64,000 nucleotides of DNA from positions 1-64,000 of the forward strand of contig JAEXZY010000126.1 of assembly GCA_023404955.1 (NCBI GenBank), written 5' to 3'. Source of the stretch: Actinomycetes bacterium. GTDB lineage: Bacteria > Actinomycetota > Actinomycetes > Mycobacteriales > Mycobacteriaceae. Each line of letters begins with the position of its first letter. Positions within the stretch are counted from its first letter, which is position 1. A program made the position numbers and the translations under genes. Shown in pieces: positions 16,540 through 25,257 of the stretch. Below the pieces are notes generated by a model. The model saw only the letters and a program-made list of their open reading frames with translations, made no database searches and was not told the DNA's origin.

Positions 16540-17568
16540 ATGCATCTACCAACGGCCCCAGGGCAGATCGCCAACGAGGTGGCACGGATTGCGGCCACGC
16601 CCGGCGAGCCGGCCGACCGCGCAGCGGCGCTGTTCGAGCCGCTGCACCGGCTGCTGCCCTTCGACGCGGCGTGGCTCGCACTCTGCGACGAGCAGCGCCG
16701 CGAACACCGCCCACTGCTCAGCACCGGGTGGGACCGTCGCACCCTCGCCTACCTGGAAGGACCCGTTCACGTCGCGGAGATCGAACAACTGGGGATGACC
16801 CGCTCCCACACCCCGCTGCGCGTCGCAGACTTCCCCGTACCCGCCAGCGAGTTGCGGTTGTGGTCGGAGTGCCTACTGCCCGCCGGCCTCCGCGAAGGCC
16901 TCGGCGTGTGCCTATTTGCCACCGACGGGCGGCACCTGGGCTTTCTGGCCCTGTTCACCAGCAGCGCCACCGTGCCATCGGAGACCGCGCGCGACCTGCT
17001 TGCCGCGCTCGCACCGACACTGGCCCACGCAGTCGACCCCCAACGTTCGGCGACCGCGGCGGCTCAGCTGATTCACTCGGCGACCGCCGGGGTGATGCTC
17101 ACCCGGTCACGCGATGTCCTCCCCGTCCCCGGCCTACCCGACCACCCGGCGTTGCGTCCCGGTTCACCGGCACTGACCGCGGTCAGCACCATGCTCGATG
17201 GGCCCGGGGCCTCGTTCCTGCTCCCCGCGCCGTCCGGGGAACCCGACGACTACCTGACCGTGACGGCCCTGGCTCTGCCCGATCTCGCACCACGCGACGC
17301 GATCACGGTCGTCGTGCTCTCACCATGCCCAGACCTCCATGGCCTGACCCGCCGCGAGCTCGAGGTGCTTGGCCTGCTCATTGCCGGCCAACACAACGCC
17401 GAAGCCGCGCACCGCCTCGGCGTCACCGCGCGCACCATCGCCACCCACATCGAACACATCCTCACCAAACTCGACGCCAACACCCGAGCGCTCGCCGCCG
17501 TGCGCGCCCAGCGGCGCGGGCTCTACATCCCGCCTGCACTCCTACCGCAAATCGGCGCACCGTCCTGA
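16540..17568 (+). CDS. LuxR-family transcriptional regulator with GAF-like sensor
   Basis: A 342-aa regulator. Residues 1-200 resemble a GAF-type domain (AALFEPLHRLLPFDAAWLALCD, then LREGLGVCLFATDGRHLGFLALFT). Residues about 265-325 form a LuxR HTH (LTRRELEVLGLLIAGQHNAEAAHRLGVTARTIATHIEHILTKL, whose last helix contacts DNA). It is divergent from the zinc alcohol dehydrogenase, with about 165 bp between the starts, so it probably controls that operon. A copy of the 41-bp TGAGACA element follows its stop codon. The ligand is unknown. Confidence 0.85.
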   Translation: MHLPTAPGQIANEVARIAATPGEPADRAAALFEPLHRLLPFDAAWLALCDEQRREHRPLLSTGWDRRTLAYLEGPVHVAEIEQLGMTRSHTPLRVADFPVPASELRLWSECLLPAGLREGLGVCLFATDGRHLGFLALFTSSATVPSETARDLLAALAPTLAHAVDPQRSATAAAQLIHSATAGVMLTRSRDVLPVPGLPDHPALRPGSPALTAVSTMLDGPGASFLLPAPSGEPDDYLTVTALALPDLAPRDAITVVVLSPCPDLHGLTRRELEVLGLLIAGQHNAEAAHRLGVTARTIATHIEHILTKLDANTRALAAVRAQRRGLYIPPALLPQIGAPS

Positions 17569-17893
17569 CCGCCGAGCGTGAGACAAGAATTGATCACTCT
17601 CGAATGTCTAGATCTGAGACTGGCGAAGTTGTTGCGTCGCTGCGCTTCGCTCCTTCGAGCGCGTTGACGACGCGGCTGGCGGGAACCGTGTGGACAGCGG
17701 CTAGCTAGTGGGATGGTCATCTTCTCGCTCGCTGCCAGGCGCGGTCCGGGGATGACTGCTGGGTTGAGACGCAGCGCAGGCCACGGCTGTCGCCGTCCTC
17801 ATCTGAATGGGGCCCAACCGGGCAATTAGAATATGAGCAGAAGAATTACCGATTCGCCAGATTTGACGGTATTCCACACCGAGGGGTATCTCA
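17569..17893. other. Intergenic region with a 41-bp element
   Basis: No convincing gene. It contains dispersed element copy B near the left end and the promoter region of the PAS-ANTAR gene. Confidence 0.5.
17579..17619 (+). repeat. Dispersed 41-bp TGAGACA element, copy B
   Basis: Begins TGAGACAAGAATTGATC and ends GTCTAGATCTGAGA; same spacing as copy A (112-152) and copy C (18597-18637). It lies 10 bp after the LuxR regulator stop codon. Confidence 0.6.
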
Positions 17894-18586
17894 ATGTCTC
17901 GACGCGAAGACCCACCCCGACCGGGCGGCCCACGCGCTGATGCGACACCCGCTGACAGTGGCGGCTACTCTGCCCAAATCGGTTGGGTACGTTACTACTT
18001 CGCTGATGACCGCTGGGAATGGTCGCCAGAAGTAGCACGCATGCACGGCTACGAACCAGGCACGGTGACACCGACGACTGAGCTGGTATTAGCCCACAAA
18101 CACCCCGATGATCGCCCCGCCCTTACCGCGATGCTCGACCGCACCCGCCATAGCGGCCAACCGTTTAGCAGTCGGCACCGCATCTGTGACACCCGCGGCC
18201 GCGTCCACTCTGTGATCGTGGTGGGAAATCAACTCCGAAACGATGCCGGCGAGGTCATCGGCAGCGACGGCTTTTATGTCGACCTCACCGCCGACCTCGA
18301 CGCTGCTCAGGGCGAGATCAGTCACGAAGTTGAAGCGATTGCCGACCGGCGCTCAGCCATCGACCAGGCCAAAGGCATGCTCATGCTCATCTACAACATC
18401 GATGAGGCCGCTGCCTTCAAGCTGCTGACGTGGCGATCACAAAACACCAACACCAAACTGCGTGCCCTCGCCCAACAGATCGCCACCGACTTCCGCAGCG
18501 TCCCCCACGACAGTCAACTCCCAGCGCAATCGGTGTACGACAACCTGCTCATGACCGCACACGAACGAGCAGGACAAACCCCCTAG
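17894..18586 (+). CDS. PAS and ANTAR domain RNA-binding regulator
   Basis: A 230-aa protein. A PAS fold occupies about residues 25-130 (IGWVRYYFADDRWEWSPEVARMHGYEPG, LAHKHPDDRPAL, FYVDLTADLD). An ANTAR domain follows at about 145-205 (EAIADRRSAIDQAKGMLMLIYNIDEAAAFKLLTWRSQ). ANTAR proteins bind paired hexaloop RNA hairpins and cause antitermination; PAS-ANTAR proteins are common in mycobacteria. I did not identify a target hairpin pair nearby. It is in the same orientation as the second LtrA gene downstream, separated by element copy C. Confidence 0.9.
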   Translation: MSRREDPPRPGGPRADATPADSGGYSAQIGWVRYYFADDRWEWSPEVARMHGYEPGTVTPTTELVLAHKHPDDRPALTAMLDRTRHSGQPFSSRHRICDTRGRVHSVIVVGNQLRNDAGEVIGSDGFYVDLTADLDAAQGEISHEVEAIADRRSAIDQAKGMLMLIYNIDEAAAFKLLTWRSQNTNTKLRALAQQIATDFRSVPHDSQLPAQSVYDNLLMTAHERAGQTP

Positions 18587-18596
18587 CCATCCATGG

Positions 18597-18638
18597 TGCG
18601 ACAGGATTTGAGCCGTCTTAATTCTTAAGATTTGAGAC
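18597..18638 (+). repeat. Dispersed 41-bp TGAGACA element, copy C
   Basis: Begins TGCGACAGGATTTGAG and ends AAGATTTGAGAC. Its right part (18615-18638) is also an imperfect palindrome of the GTCTC class (arms GTCTTAATTCT and AGATTTGAGAC). It lies 11 bp after the PAS-ANTAR stop codon. Confidence 0.6.
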
Positions 18639-18788
18639 CAAGCGATGGGGAAGGCCATTGGCCGCTTGTTCACAGGTTGATCAAAAGTGTGCACACCGCG
18701 TATCCGAGTCTCGTTGAGGGGGCCTTCGGTCTGAACTTGCGGTTTGATGCTGCGTGACGAACATCCAAGCCGAGGCCAAGGAGGTCTG

Positions 18789-19958
18789 ATGGCAGCCCAG
18801 ACGGCTCGTTCGATTAAGCGTGAGGTCTCGCCGCTAGAGCTGTTCTTCGACCTGGTCTTCGTGCTGGCCATCGGACAGTTGACCCACCACCTCTCAGCTC
18901 ATCTGACGTGGCACGGCGCAGCCGAAACGCTCATCATGCTGGTCGCGGTCTGCGGCGTGTGGGTGTTCACCACCTTTGAGGTCACCCTGCTCGACGTGGA
19001 GCGTGTCACGACTCGGGCCATCACGATCGCCGTCATGGGTGTGGCTCTGTTCATGAACGCCGGGATTACGCATGCGTTCGACGACGGTCCCTGGCTCTTC
19101 GTAGTTCCGCTCTTGATGGCTGTTCTGGGACCAAGCGCGTACACCGCGTTCTCGGCTCCTTCAGCACCTCTGCGAGGACACTTCGCACGGGTGTTCATTT
19201 GGGGCGGCGTCTCCGCGTCGCTCTGGATCACCGGTGCCCTGCTCGACGCGGGCCTTCGGTTGTGGCTCTGGGCTGTGGCGGCGGGCATAGACCTGATCGG
19301 GGCTTTCACCGCCCACCCGTTGCCTGGCCGGGCGCTGCGTTCTCAGCGATTGCCGTTCGACACCGAGCACATCTTCGAGCGGATGCGGCTGTTTCTCATC
19401 ATCTTGCTCGGGGAGACGGTGCTCGGCATTGGCCGGGCCGTCGCTGAGAATTACTCCGAACCGATGACCCTGCTTACCGCGGCTGGCGGGTTCATCGCGC
19501 TGGTGTCGCTCTGGGTTGTTTACTTCGCCAGAGGTGAACAGATGGCTGTCGCGCATGCTTCTACCGTCGAGGATCCGATCCGGATCGTGCACATAGGTAT
19601 CAACAGCATCTACCTCGTGGTGATCGGTCTAGTCATGTTCGCCGCTGGCGCGGAACTGGTGATCGCGCACCCGGAAGAAACTAGGGCAGGCATCGGCGGA
19701 GTGCTGCTGCTCGGCGGGCCGGCCCTTTACGTGGGTTCTCAGGCGATTTACTTCGGCACGACGGTCGGTCGTGATTGGGTGCCGCGCGCTGTCGGAGCCG
19801 CTGCTCTGGCAGTGGGGGCGGCAGCTGCGTACTGGATGCCGGCTCTGGCCGCCGTCGCGTTGGTCGACCTGCTGGCGGTTGTGTTGGCTATTTATCTAGC
19901 TCGGGTTGACGCGACTCGCGCAGCAGGTGCCGTTCCCATCGGCGAGCAACCGTCGTAG
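18789..19958 (+). CDS. Low temperature requirement A (LtrA) family membrane protein, copy 2
   Basis: A 389-aa polytopic membrane protein with the family start SPLELFFDLVFVLAIGQLTHHL. Further marks are FTTFEVTLLDVERVTTRAI, then HIFERMRLFLIILLGETVLGIG, with the acidic residue in the middle membrane segment. The ATG at 18789 has a near-perfect AAGGAGG 4-5 bp upstream, which decides the start. It differs from copy 1 (12409) in sequence and length, so this is not a recent tandem duplication. Function unknown; its position beside PAS-ANTAR and redox genes is the only clue. Confidence 0.88.
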   Translation: MAAQTARSIKREVSPLELFFDLVFVLAIGQLTHHLSAHLTWHGAAETLIMLVAVCGVWVFTTFEVTLLDVERVTTRAITIAVMGVALFMNAGITHAFDDGPWLFVVPLLMAVLGPSAYTAFSAPSAPLRGHFARVFIWGGVSASLWITGALLDAGLRLWLWAVAAGIDLIGAFTAHPLPGRALRSQRLPFDTEHIFERMRLFLIILLGETVLGIGRAVAENYSEPMTLLTAAGGFIALVSLWVVYFARGEQMAVAHASTVEDPIRIVHIGINSIYLVVIGLVMFAAGAELVIAHPEETRAGIGGVLLLGGPALYVGSQAIYFGTTVGRDWVPRAVGAAALAVGAAAAYWMPALAAVALVDLLAVVLAIYLARVDATRAAGAVPIGEQPS

Positions 19959-20164
19959 CTATGACCGCGTCGCGCCCGGTCCCACGGAGGAGTTTGCTGG
20001 GCGACGCCTCACATACGCCACTCGACGAGCCCCTCGGCGAGGCTGCAGTCACCCACATTCTCACCAGCCTGGCGTCGACCAGGGCCACCGCTAACCCGGA
20101 CCAAACGCCCGTGGATGAACGGGCATCGGGCGTGTCAGTGCCTGTCAAGCCCGTCCGGCTGTGT

Positions 20165-21112
20165 TCAGGTGGCGGCGAGGTGTTTCTTGTAGAACGGGAT
20201 CAGGCTGTCGAGGGCGAGTTTGACCGGTGCTTCTTGGTCGTAGAGGTTGTAGTGGGAGTAGCCCTCGGCGACGACGAGTTGCCGGTCGGTACTGGCGGCG
20301 ATGCGACCGAAAAGTTCCATCCCGTCGCGATAGGAGCCGAAGCCGCCGGGCTTGTCGCCGACCACGATCATGGCGGGCTGGGTGAGCATCGTCTCCACGC
20401 GTAGGAACGCATCCCAATTCAGCGCCTGGTTCAGACTGCCGAGGTTCATCCGGGCGACGCCGCCGGGTTGCCGACCGCGGTTGGTCTTGTAGTAGTCGGT
20501 CGCTTCGACGACGTCCCGGTCGGTGTGCCCGGCCTCTTTGGCCGCTTCCGGCGAGCTCGGCAGCAGTTCGTTGACCTTGATGTCACCGCCGCGCGCTTCG
20601 GCGGTGCGCTGGGCGGCTACCTGTTCGAGCATCGCCACCGGGTCGTACTGGCTGAACCCTTCCTGCATGAGGCGTCCGTAGTTCACCGGAACGACCGCGC
20701 CGAGCACCTTGATGCGACGCTCCAGCATCGTGGCGTTGGTGGCGTAGCCGCCGCCACCGCAGATTCCGAGGACACCGATGCGGTCGGCGTCGACATAGCT
20801 CAGGGTCGTCAGGTAGTCGGCCACGTAACTGAAGTCCGCGACCCGCTTGGTGGGGTCCTCGGTCCAGCGGGGCTCGCCCCCACTGGCGCCCTGGTAGCTG
20901 GCGTCGAAGGCGATGACCACGAATCCCTCGGCGGCCAACGCGGGCCCGTACACGGTGCCCGCGGTCTGCTCCTTGCACGACCCGATCGGGTGTGCACTGA
21001 TGATCGCCGGATAAGTCGCGGTCTCGTCAAAACCGGGCGGCAGGATCAGATCCGCGGCGATGTCCCATCCAGGTCCCGGCACCGACACCGTTCGCTTCGC
21101 GTTGTCACTCAC
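20165..21112 (-). CDS. Alpha/beta hydrolase with cysteine nucleophile (YcjY/DLH-like)
   Basis: A 315-aa alpha/beta hydrolase. The nucleophile elbow reads LGICGGGGYA, with C118 in the place usually held by serine, as in dienelactone hydrolases. Other marks are the oxyanion region ISAHPIGSCKEQT and the likely catalytic His in VAEGYSHYNLYD near residue 290. GTG start with GAGGG upstream. It is downstream of a second hydrolase that also has Cys at the elbow, in the same orientation (34-bp gap), and of DUF2255. The three genes face the XRE/MLTR regulator and are probably one operon. Substrate unknown. Confidence 0.82.
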   Translation of the reverse strand: MSDNAKRTVSVPGPGWDIAADLILPPGFDETATYPAIISAHPIGSCKEQTAGTVYGPALAAEGFVVIAFDASYQGASGGEPRWTEDPTKRVADFSYVADYLTTLSYVDADRIGVLGICGGGGYATNATMLERRIKVLGAVVPVNYGRLMQEGFSQYDPVAMLEQVAAQRTAEARGGDIKVNELLPSSPEAAKEAGHTDRDVVEATDYYKTNRGRQPGGVARMNLGSLNQALNWDAFLRVETMLTQPAMIVVGDKPGGFGSYRDGMELFGRIAASTDRQLVVAEGYSHYNLYDQEAPVKLALDSLIPFYKKHLAAT

Positions 21113-21146
21113 TAGCTTGTCCCTCGGCTATCTCTGACGTGGCCCG

Positions 21147-22169
21147 TTAGTTGAGGTGGTCGTCGAACCAGCCGATGAGCTTGTCGGGGTTCTGACCGAA
21201 GTAGTTGTAGGCGTAGAACCGCTGGTTGGAGTCCTCAATCCACAGCAGTTCCTTGTCCTGGGCGCCGATCGCGGCGAAGATCTCATTGCCGTCGGTTTCG
21301 GCGTCGATGAGGAAGTCGCGGCGTAGCTGGGCCAGCATGGTGGGCATCGTGGCGGCGTCGGCGTACAGCTGCGGAGACTCCTCCTCGAGGCGCATGCCGC
21401 ACAGACCGGCGAGCTTCGTCGCCAATGCCTCGCGGGCCTGATCGGGGTCGACGCCGATGTTGCGGGCGCCCTGCTCGATGAACGTCTTGCCCGACACCGA
21501 ATTCAATGCCACCAGCGCCTGGACCCCGCCGAACTCCTCGGGCCAGAACTTCATCGCGACGAACGTCGAGTTGGCGCCCATGCACCGGCTGTACAGGCCG
21601 AGCTTCATCGCGGCCAGATGATCCTGACTGCGCACGTACCGCAATGACCCCACCACGTCGCGGGCTTCGATCAGGCCCAGCCCGCTGGTCACGCCGTTGG
21701 CGTCACTGCTCAGGCCGTGGTTGCGCAGGTCGTAGGTGAGGATGTTGTAGCCGGCGTCGTGCAGGAAACGCAGCTCGGTGAGGAAGTCGACCTCGAATCC
21801 GCCGAACACGCCGAGGTCGGTCTTCCACGGTTCCAGATGGCCGGGGAACCCGTACCGGTTGCACGTCATCGGATGGTTGATCACCAGCAGGCGATCGGAG
21901 CCGGCCGCCGGGATGTACCAGGCCTCCAACGGAATTCCGTCCTTGGAGGGGAACTGCACCTCCTCGAAGTCCATACCGACGTCGCTGGGGCGCTTGAGCA
22001 CCGAGGTGCGCGCTCCGTGGGCGAACATCTGCGCGTACTGCTCGACGAGGCCCTGCAGCTTCTCCTCGTCGCTGCCCTCGGGCTGAGGCAACGTGGACAG
22101 GTCACGGTCGTGTTGACCGAGGTCGATGTCGGCGTCGATCTGCTTGCCCTGGCTGTCGAACGCGATCAT
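21147..22169 (-). CDS. Alpha/beta hydrolase with cysteine nucleophile, second gene
   Basis: A 340-aa hydrolase. The elbow is LGLYSRCMGANS, with C196 in the nucleophile position. Upstream are the INHPMTCNRYGFPG oxyanion segment and YDLRNHGLS. The ATG at 22169 (MIAFDSQGKQIDAD) has AAGGAG about 12 bp upstream; the frame extends to 22253 without similarity. The protein is unlike its neighbour at 20165 apart from fold and the Cys elbow. It probably acts in the same pathway, in an operon read leftward from the promoter region around 22690-22850. Confidence 0.8.
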   Translation of the reverse strand: MIAFDSQGKQIDADIDLGQHDRDLSTLPQPEGSDEEKLQGLVEQYAQMFAHGARTSVLKRPSDVGMDFEEVQFPSKDGIPLEAWYIPAAGSDRLLVINHPMTCNRYGFPGHLEPWKTDLGVFGGFEVDFLTELRFLHDAGYNILTYDLRNHGLSSDANGVTSGLGLIEARDVVGSLRYVRSQDHLAAMKLGLYSRCMGANSTFVAMKFWPEEFGGVQALVALNSVSGKTFIEQGARNIGVDPDQAREALATKLAGLCGMRLEEESPQLYADAATMPTMLAQLRRDFLIDAETDGNEIFAAIGAQDKELLWIEDSNQRFYAYNYFGQNPDKLIGWFDDHLN

Positions 22170-22274
22170 GGGGGTGAATCTCCTTAGGTTGGTTGAAGCG
22201 GTCGTCGGTCGGTACGAATTCGTGTGTGTGGCGTCGGCTAGTTTGCTCGACATCAGTCTCGCGGAAGCGTTGAC

Positions 22275-22685
22275 TCACAGTCGCTCTCGGGCATCGGGCC
22301 TCGTTCTGTCTCGCCCGTGAGGTATCAGTTTGGTGGTGGTTTCAGTCGCCGGCGGGGACACCATGGTGTCTAGAGCGTTTCCTTCGCCGGTGTACTTGGC
22401 GCGGTAGGCCGCATCGACGCTCTCGTTGACGGCGGGCTCGGAGTGCGGTTCCAGCGCGACGTCGATCGAGACATCGCCGACGCTAATGTGGAGCCGGTTG
22501 TCGGCGACCGCATGCCGATACCAACCGCCCTCTGGACCGAACGCGGACCGCACGTAGACCTCGCCATCCACGGTCACTGCCCAGACCGGCGTCGCCTTGC
22601 GTGTCGTCCCATCCGGCCGATAGGTGCTGACATGCAACTCGTTGGCCGAGTTGACTGCCTGCACCTGTGCATCGGTCAGCGGCAT
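22275..22685 (-). CDS. DUF2255 family protein
   Basis: A 136-aa protein with a split-barrel, flavin/F420-oxidoreductase-like pattern: ELHVSTYRPDGTTRKATPVWAVTVDGEVYVRS, then GWYRHAV and HISVGDVSIDVALE. This matches DUF2255, whose function is unknown. It is the first gene of the probable operon with the two hydrolases (about 105-bp gap) and is divergent from the XRE/MLTR regulator at 22853. Confidence 0.78.
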   Translation of the reverse strand: MPLTDAQVQAVNSANELHVSTYRPDGTTRKATPVWAVTVDGEVYVRSAFGPEGGWYRHAVADNRLHISVGDVSIDVALEPHSEPAVNESVDAAYRAKYTGEGNALDTMVSPPATETTTKLIPHGRDRTRPDARERL

Positions 22686-22852
22686 CCTCTTCCTCCTCCA
22701 CCCGATCCGCTTGTTGCAATCCGGCTACTCTTCGAGCAGCGTGGCCGACCTCCAGAGAACACTGTCCGGGCAACCGCTGCCAGTGCCAGTTCGACCCCGG
22801 TACCAGCAAACCCACCTCTACTTCGCGGCTCGGTCGGTCTAGGGTCACTGGT

Positions 22853-23701
22853 GTGAATCAACGCGAGGACATCCGCGACTTCCTGTCTTCGCGGCGTGCC
22901 CGCATCACGCCCGATCAAGTGGCGTTGCCGCCTTATCACGGGCGGCGTCGAGTTCCTGGATTGCGCCGCGAAGAGGTCGCGCTGTTGGCCGGGATCAGCG
23001 TGGATTACTACACCCGACTGGAGCGCGGCAACCTGGCCAACGTCTCGGCCACGGTCCTCGACGCGGTGGCCAAAGTGCTTCGCTTCGATGACGCCGAACG
23101 CGCACATCTGATCAGCCTGGCCGACGGCATCCAGCGTCCGCGCAGCACCCGTCGTCCCGGCACCGCCGTCCTGAAGCCGCACATTCAGTGGATGCTCGAC
23201 GCGATCACCACCGCACCGGCATGGGTGCAGAACCAGCGCCTCGATCTGCTCGCCGCCAACCCGCTCAGTGCCATGCTGAACCCCGGCCTGGTCGATGATC
23301 GGCCGGGACCGATCAACCTCGCCCGCTACGTGTTCCTCGACCCGCAATCGCACGAATACTTCCCCGACTGGAGCCAACACGCCGACGACGCCGTCGCCAT
23401 CCTGCGGACCGCCGCCGGTGAGAGTCCCGACGACCCGCAATTGGCCCGGCTAGTTGGCGAACTCTCAACCCGCAGTGACGAATTCCGCGTCCGATGGGCG
23501 CTGCAAAATGTGCGCCACCACCGCAGCGGGCGCAAGCGAATCAACTCTCCGGTCGTCGGAGAACTCGACCTCACCTACGAAGGAATGGAGCTGACGGCCC
23601 ACCCAGGGCTGACCCTCTTCATCATGGCCGCGGAACCCGGATCAGCGGCTCACAACGCGCTCACCCGCCTCGCCGCCCGGCACACGCAAAACAACGAGTG
23701 A
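22853..23701 (+). CDS. XRE family regulator with MmyB-like ligand-binding domain (MLTR type)
   Basis: A 282-aa regulator. Residues 1-75 form a Cro/C1 HTH with the typical lead REDIRDFLSSRRARITPDQ, then RVPGLRREEVALLAGISVDYYTRLERG. Residues about 110-270 form the MLTR ligand-binding domain (PHIQWMLDAITTAPAWVQNQRLDLLAANPLS, then GELDLTYEGMELTAHPGLTLFIM). The GTG at 22853 matches the family start VNQREDI. It is divergent from DUF2255 and the hydrolases, which are its likely targets. A TGAGACA half-element overlaps its stop codon. Confidence 0.88.
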   Translation: MNQREDIRDFLSSRRARITPDQVALPPYHGRRRVPGLRREEVALLAGISVDYYTRLERGNLANVSATVLDAVAKVLRFDDAERAHLISLADGIQRPRSTRRPGTAVLKPHIQWMLDAITTAPAWVQNQRLDLLAANPLSAMLNPGLVDDRPGPINLARYVFLDPQSHEYFPDWSQHADDAVAILRTAAGESPDDPQLARLVGELSTRSDEFRVRWALQNVRHHRSGRKRINSPVVGELDLTYEGMELTAHPGLTLFIMAAEPGSAAHNALTRLAARHTQNNE

Positions 23702-23711
23702 GACAGGATTT
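23699..23711 (+). repeat. TGAGACA half-element overlapping a stop codon
   Basis: TGAGACAGGATTT, identical to the left part of the dispersed 41-bp element. The first TGA is the stop codon of the MLTR regulator. The right half is replaced by unrelated sequence. Confidence 0.5.
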
Positions 23712-23816
23712 ACCGCGGCCAGACGATGCGGAAGGTGGTTGATGGCCGCCAGATTGACTGAGAAAGTGACCGCAGATCGCTGACCGCCAGCTTGATTGCG
23801 AAACCCGCCAGATGCA

Positions 23817-23838
23817 TTGAGACCGGACAGGGTCTCAA
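23817..23838. promoter_or_regulatory. Inverted repeat with TTGAGACC arms
   Basis: Perfect 8-bp arms TTGAGACC and GGTCTCAA around a 6-nt spacer. It is about 115 bp downstream of the MLTR regulator. It could be a terminator hairpin or an operator related to the TGAGACA motifs. Confidence 0.45.
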
Positions 23839-23884
23839 CGACGACGAACACGATCGAATTACTCTGCGCTACAACGGAACTGAC

Positions 23885-23898
23885 ATAACGGCCGTTAT
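23885..23898. repeat. ATAAC-N4-GTTAT palindrome, recombinase 3' side
   Basis: ATAACGGCCGTTAT, a perfect 14-bp palindrome. The same ATAAC-N4-GTTAT core occurs upstream of the recombinase at 24994-25013. Candidate recombinase binding site. Confidence 0.45.
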
Positions 23899-23935
23899 CT
23901 GGCAATCGGTTCTGCGTGGGCGGTCGAAACGCACG

Positions 23936-24970
23936 TTACCGGGCTTGCTTCTCGTCGCTGAGAAGCCCGTAGAGGGGATTGGTTTCAGCGGCGGAGCGGG
24001 TCTCGGTGCCAGCGCCATCGACGTAGCGTTGTGACGTGACCATGGATTCGTGGCCCATGAGCTTCATCAGGGTGTAGACGCTGACGTTGGCGTTGGCGAG
24101 TTCAGTGGCGAAGGTGTGGCGCAAGCCGTGAACCAGTGCGCCGGAGGCTCGTTCACCGTTGATGCCGGCCTTCTTGAAAGCCCGCAGGATCCGGTATTGC
24201 AGCGTTCCGCGGGTGATGCGGTCCCCGTCGGCACCGACGAAGAGGGGAGCGGTCGGGGAGAAGCTGCTGAGCGCCGTGGTGCCCGATGTTCGTCGGCGGG
24301 TCTGGGGGAATCGGTTGGCCCGCGTCCGAAGGTAGTCGTCGAGAACGTCGAGCAGCTCTGGGCCAATGGGGAGTCGACGGTCCTTGTTGCCCTTGCCTCG
24401 GACGTGCAGTACGGCGCCGTCGTCGGTTCGGCGAATGTCGCCGACGTTGGCGTTCAGTAGCTCGTCGGCTCTGAGTCCGGCCAGTAATGAGGTGAAGACG
24501 ATGGCGCGGTCACGCTCGGACCAGTCACTGGCGCGGGTGGAACCGTGATCGGCGTCGATCGCTGCGACCAAGTCAGTGACGGCGCTGGCGGGGTAGCTCT
24601 TGGGTAGGGACTTCGGCACCTTGGGGCGGCCGATGAGCGGCATGGGGTTGGCGTCGAGCAGCTCGGCGGTGAAGAGGAATGTGCACAGGGTGTTCCACGT
24701 CGACCAGCAGCGTCGGATCGACGCCGCCGAGTGGGTGTCAGCATAGGCGGCGAACGCCGAACGCATTCTGTCCTTTGTTAATTCGTGGATCTGGAGGTCG
24801 GAGACGGCGTCGGCGGACCCCGCCATCAGCACGGCGATTGCCTCGAAGTCCTGGCGATAGGCTTTGGAGGTGTGGGGCGAGGGCTTGCGGATGGCACGAT
24901 CGGCGAGAAAGGCGGCGAACCATCCAGGAAGGATGACTGCGGGCGGCTTCGGCGGAACGGATCCAGGCAC
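23936..24970 (-). CDS. Tyrosine recombinase/integrase (XerC/D-like)
   Basis: A 344-aa site-specific recombinase. An N-terminal SAM-like core-binding domain occupies about residues 12-110. The C-terminal catalytic domain has R167 (LLAGLRADEL), a Lys in RGKGNKDRR (about 193-196), H281 and R284 (VHGLRHTFA), H307 (LMGHESM) and the nucleophile Y316 (SQRYVDG). It looks complete. No neighbouring tRNA or clear att duplication is seen. Two ATAAC-N4-GTTAT palindromes flank the gene. It marks the boundary between the redox block and a stretch of degraded mobile genes; it may serve plasmid resolution or island integration. Confidence 0.9.
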   Translation of the reverse strand: MPGSVPPKPPAVILPGWFAAFLADRAIRKPSPHTSKAYRQDFEAIAVLMAGSADAVSDLQIHELTKDRMRSAFAAYADTHSAASIRRCWSTWNTLCTFLFTAELLDANPMPLIGRPKVPKSLPKSYPASAVTDLVAAIDADHGSTRASDWSERDRAIVFTSLLAGLRADELLNANVGDIRRTDDGAVLHVRGKGNKDRRLPIGPELLDVLDDYLRTRANRFPQTRRRTSGTTALSSFSPTAPLFVGADGDRITRGTLQYRILRAFKKAGINGERASGALVHGLRHTFATELANANVSVYTLMKLMGHESMVTSQRYVDGAGTETRSAAETNPLYGLLSDEKQAR

Positions 24971-24993
24971 CGACTCAGCATGTCAGATGGACA

Positions 24994-25013
24994 TGGATAA
25001 CAGTCGTTATCCA
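24994..25013. repeat. ATAAC-N4-GTTAT palindrome, recombinase promoter side
   Basis: Arms TGGATAAC and GTTATCCA around AGTC. It is 24 bp upstream of the recombinase ATG and shares the ATAAC-N4-GTTAT core with 23885-23898. It could be an autoregulatory operator or a recombination core. Confidence 0.5.
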
Positions 25014-25257
25014 CGACGTTCTGCATACCCGTTAGATGCCGCCTGCAGGCAAGAGGTGTGTGGTCTGTCGTTGGGCCGTGGAAGGTGCCTGTGAGGGGTG
25101 AGCTGAGTGGCCGGTGCGGCGGTGGTGAGGGGACGGGGCGCACGGTGGGTGAGTGAGGTGCGGTGGTGCGGCAGGGGCGGCGACGAAAAAATTGGTGGGT
25201 GGCGAATGTGGCTGTGGTGGTGGCACGTCCGGCCCGGCCGGTTTTAGTGTCCCGGTC

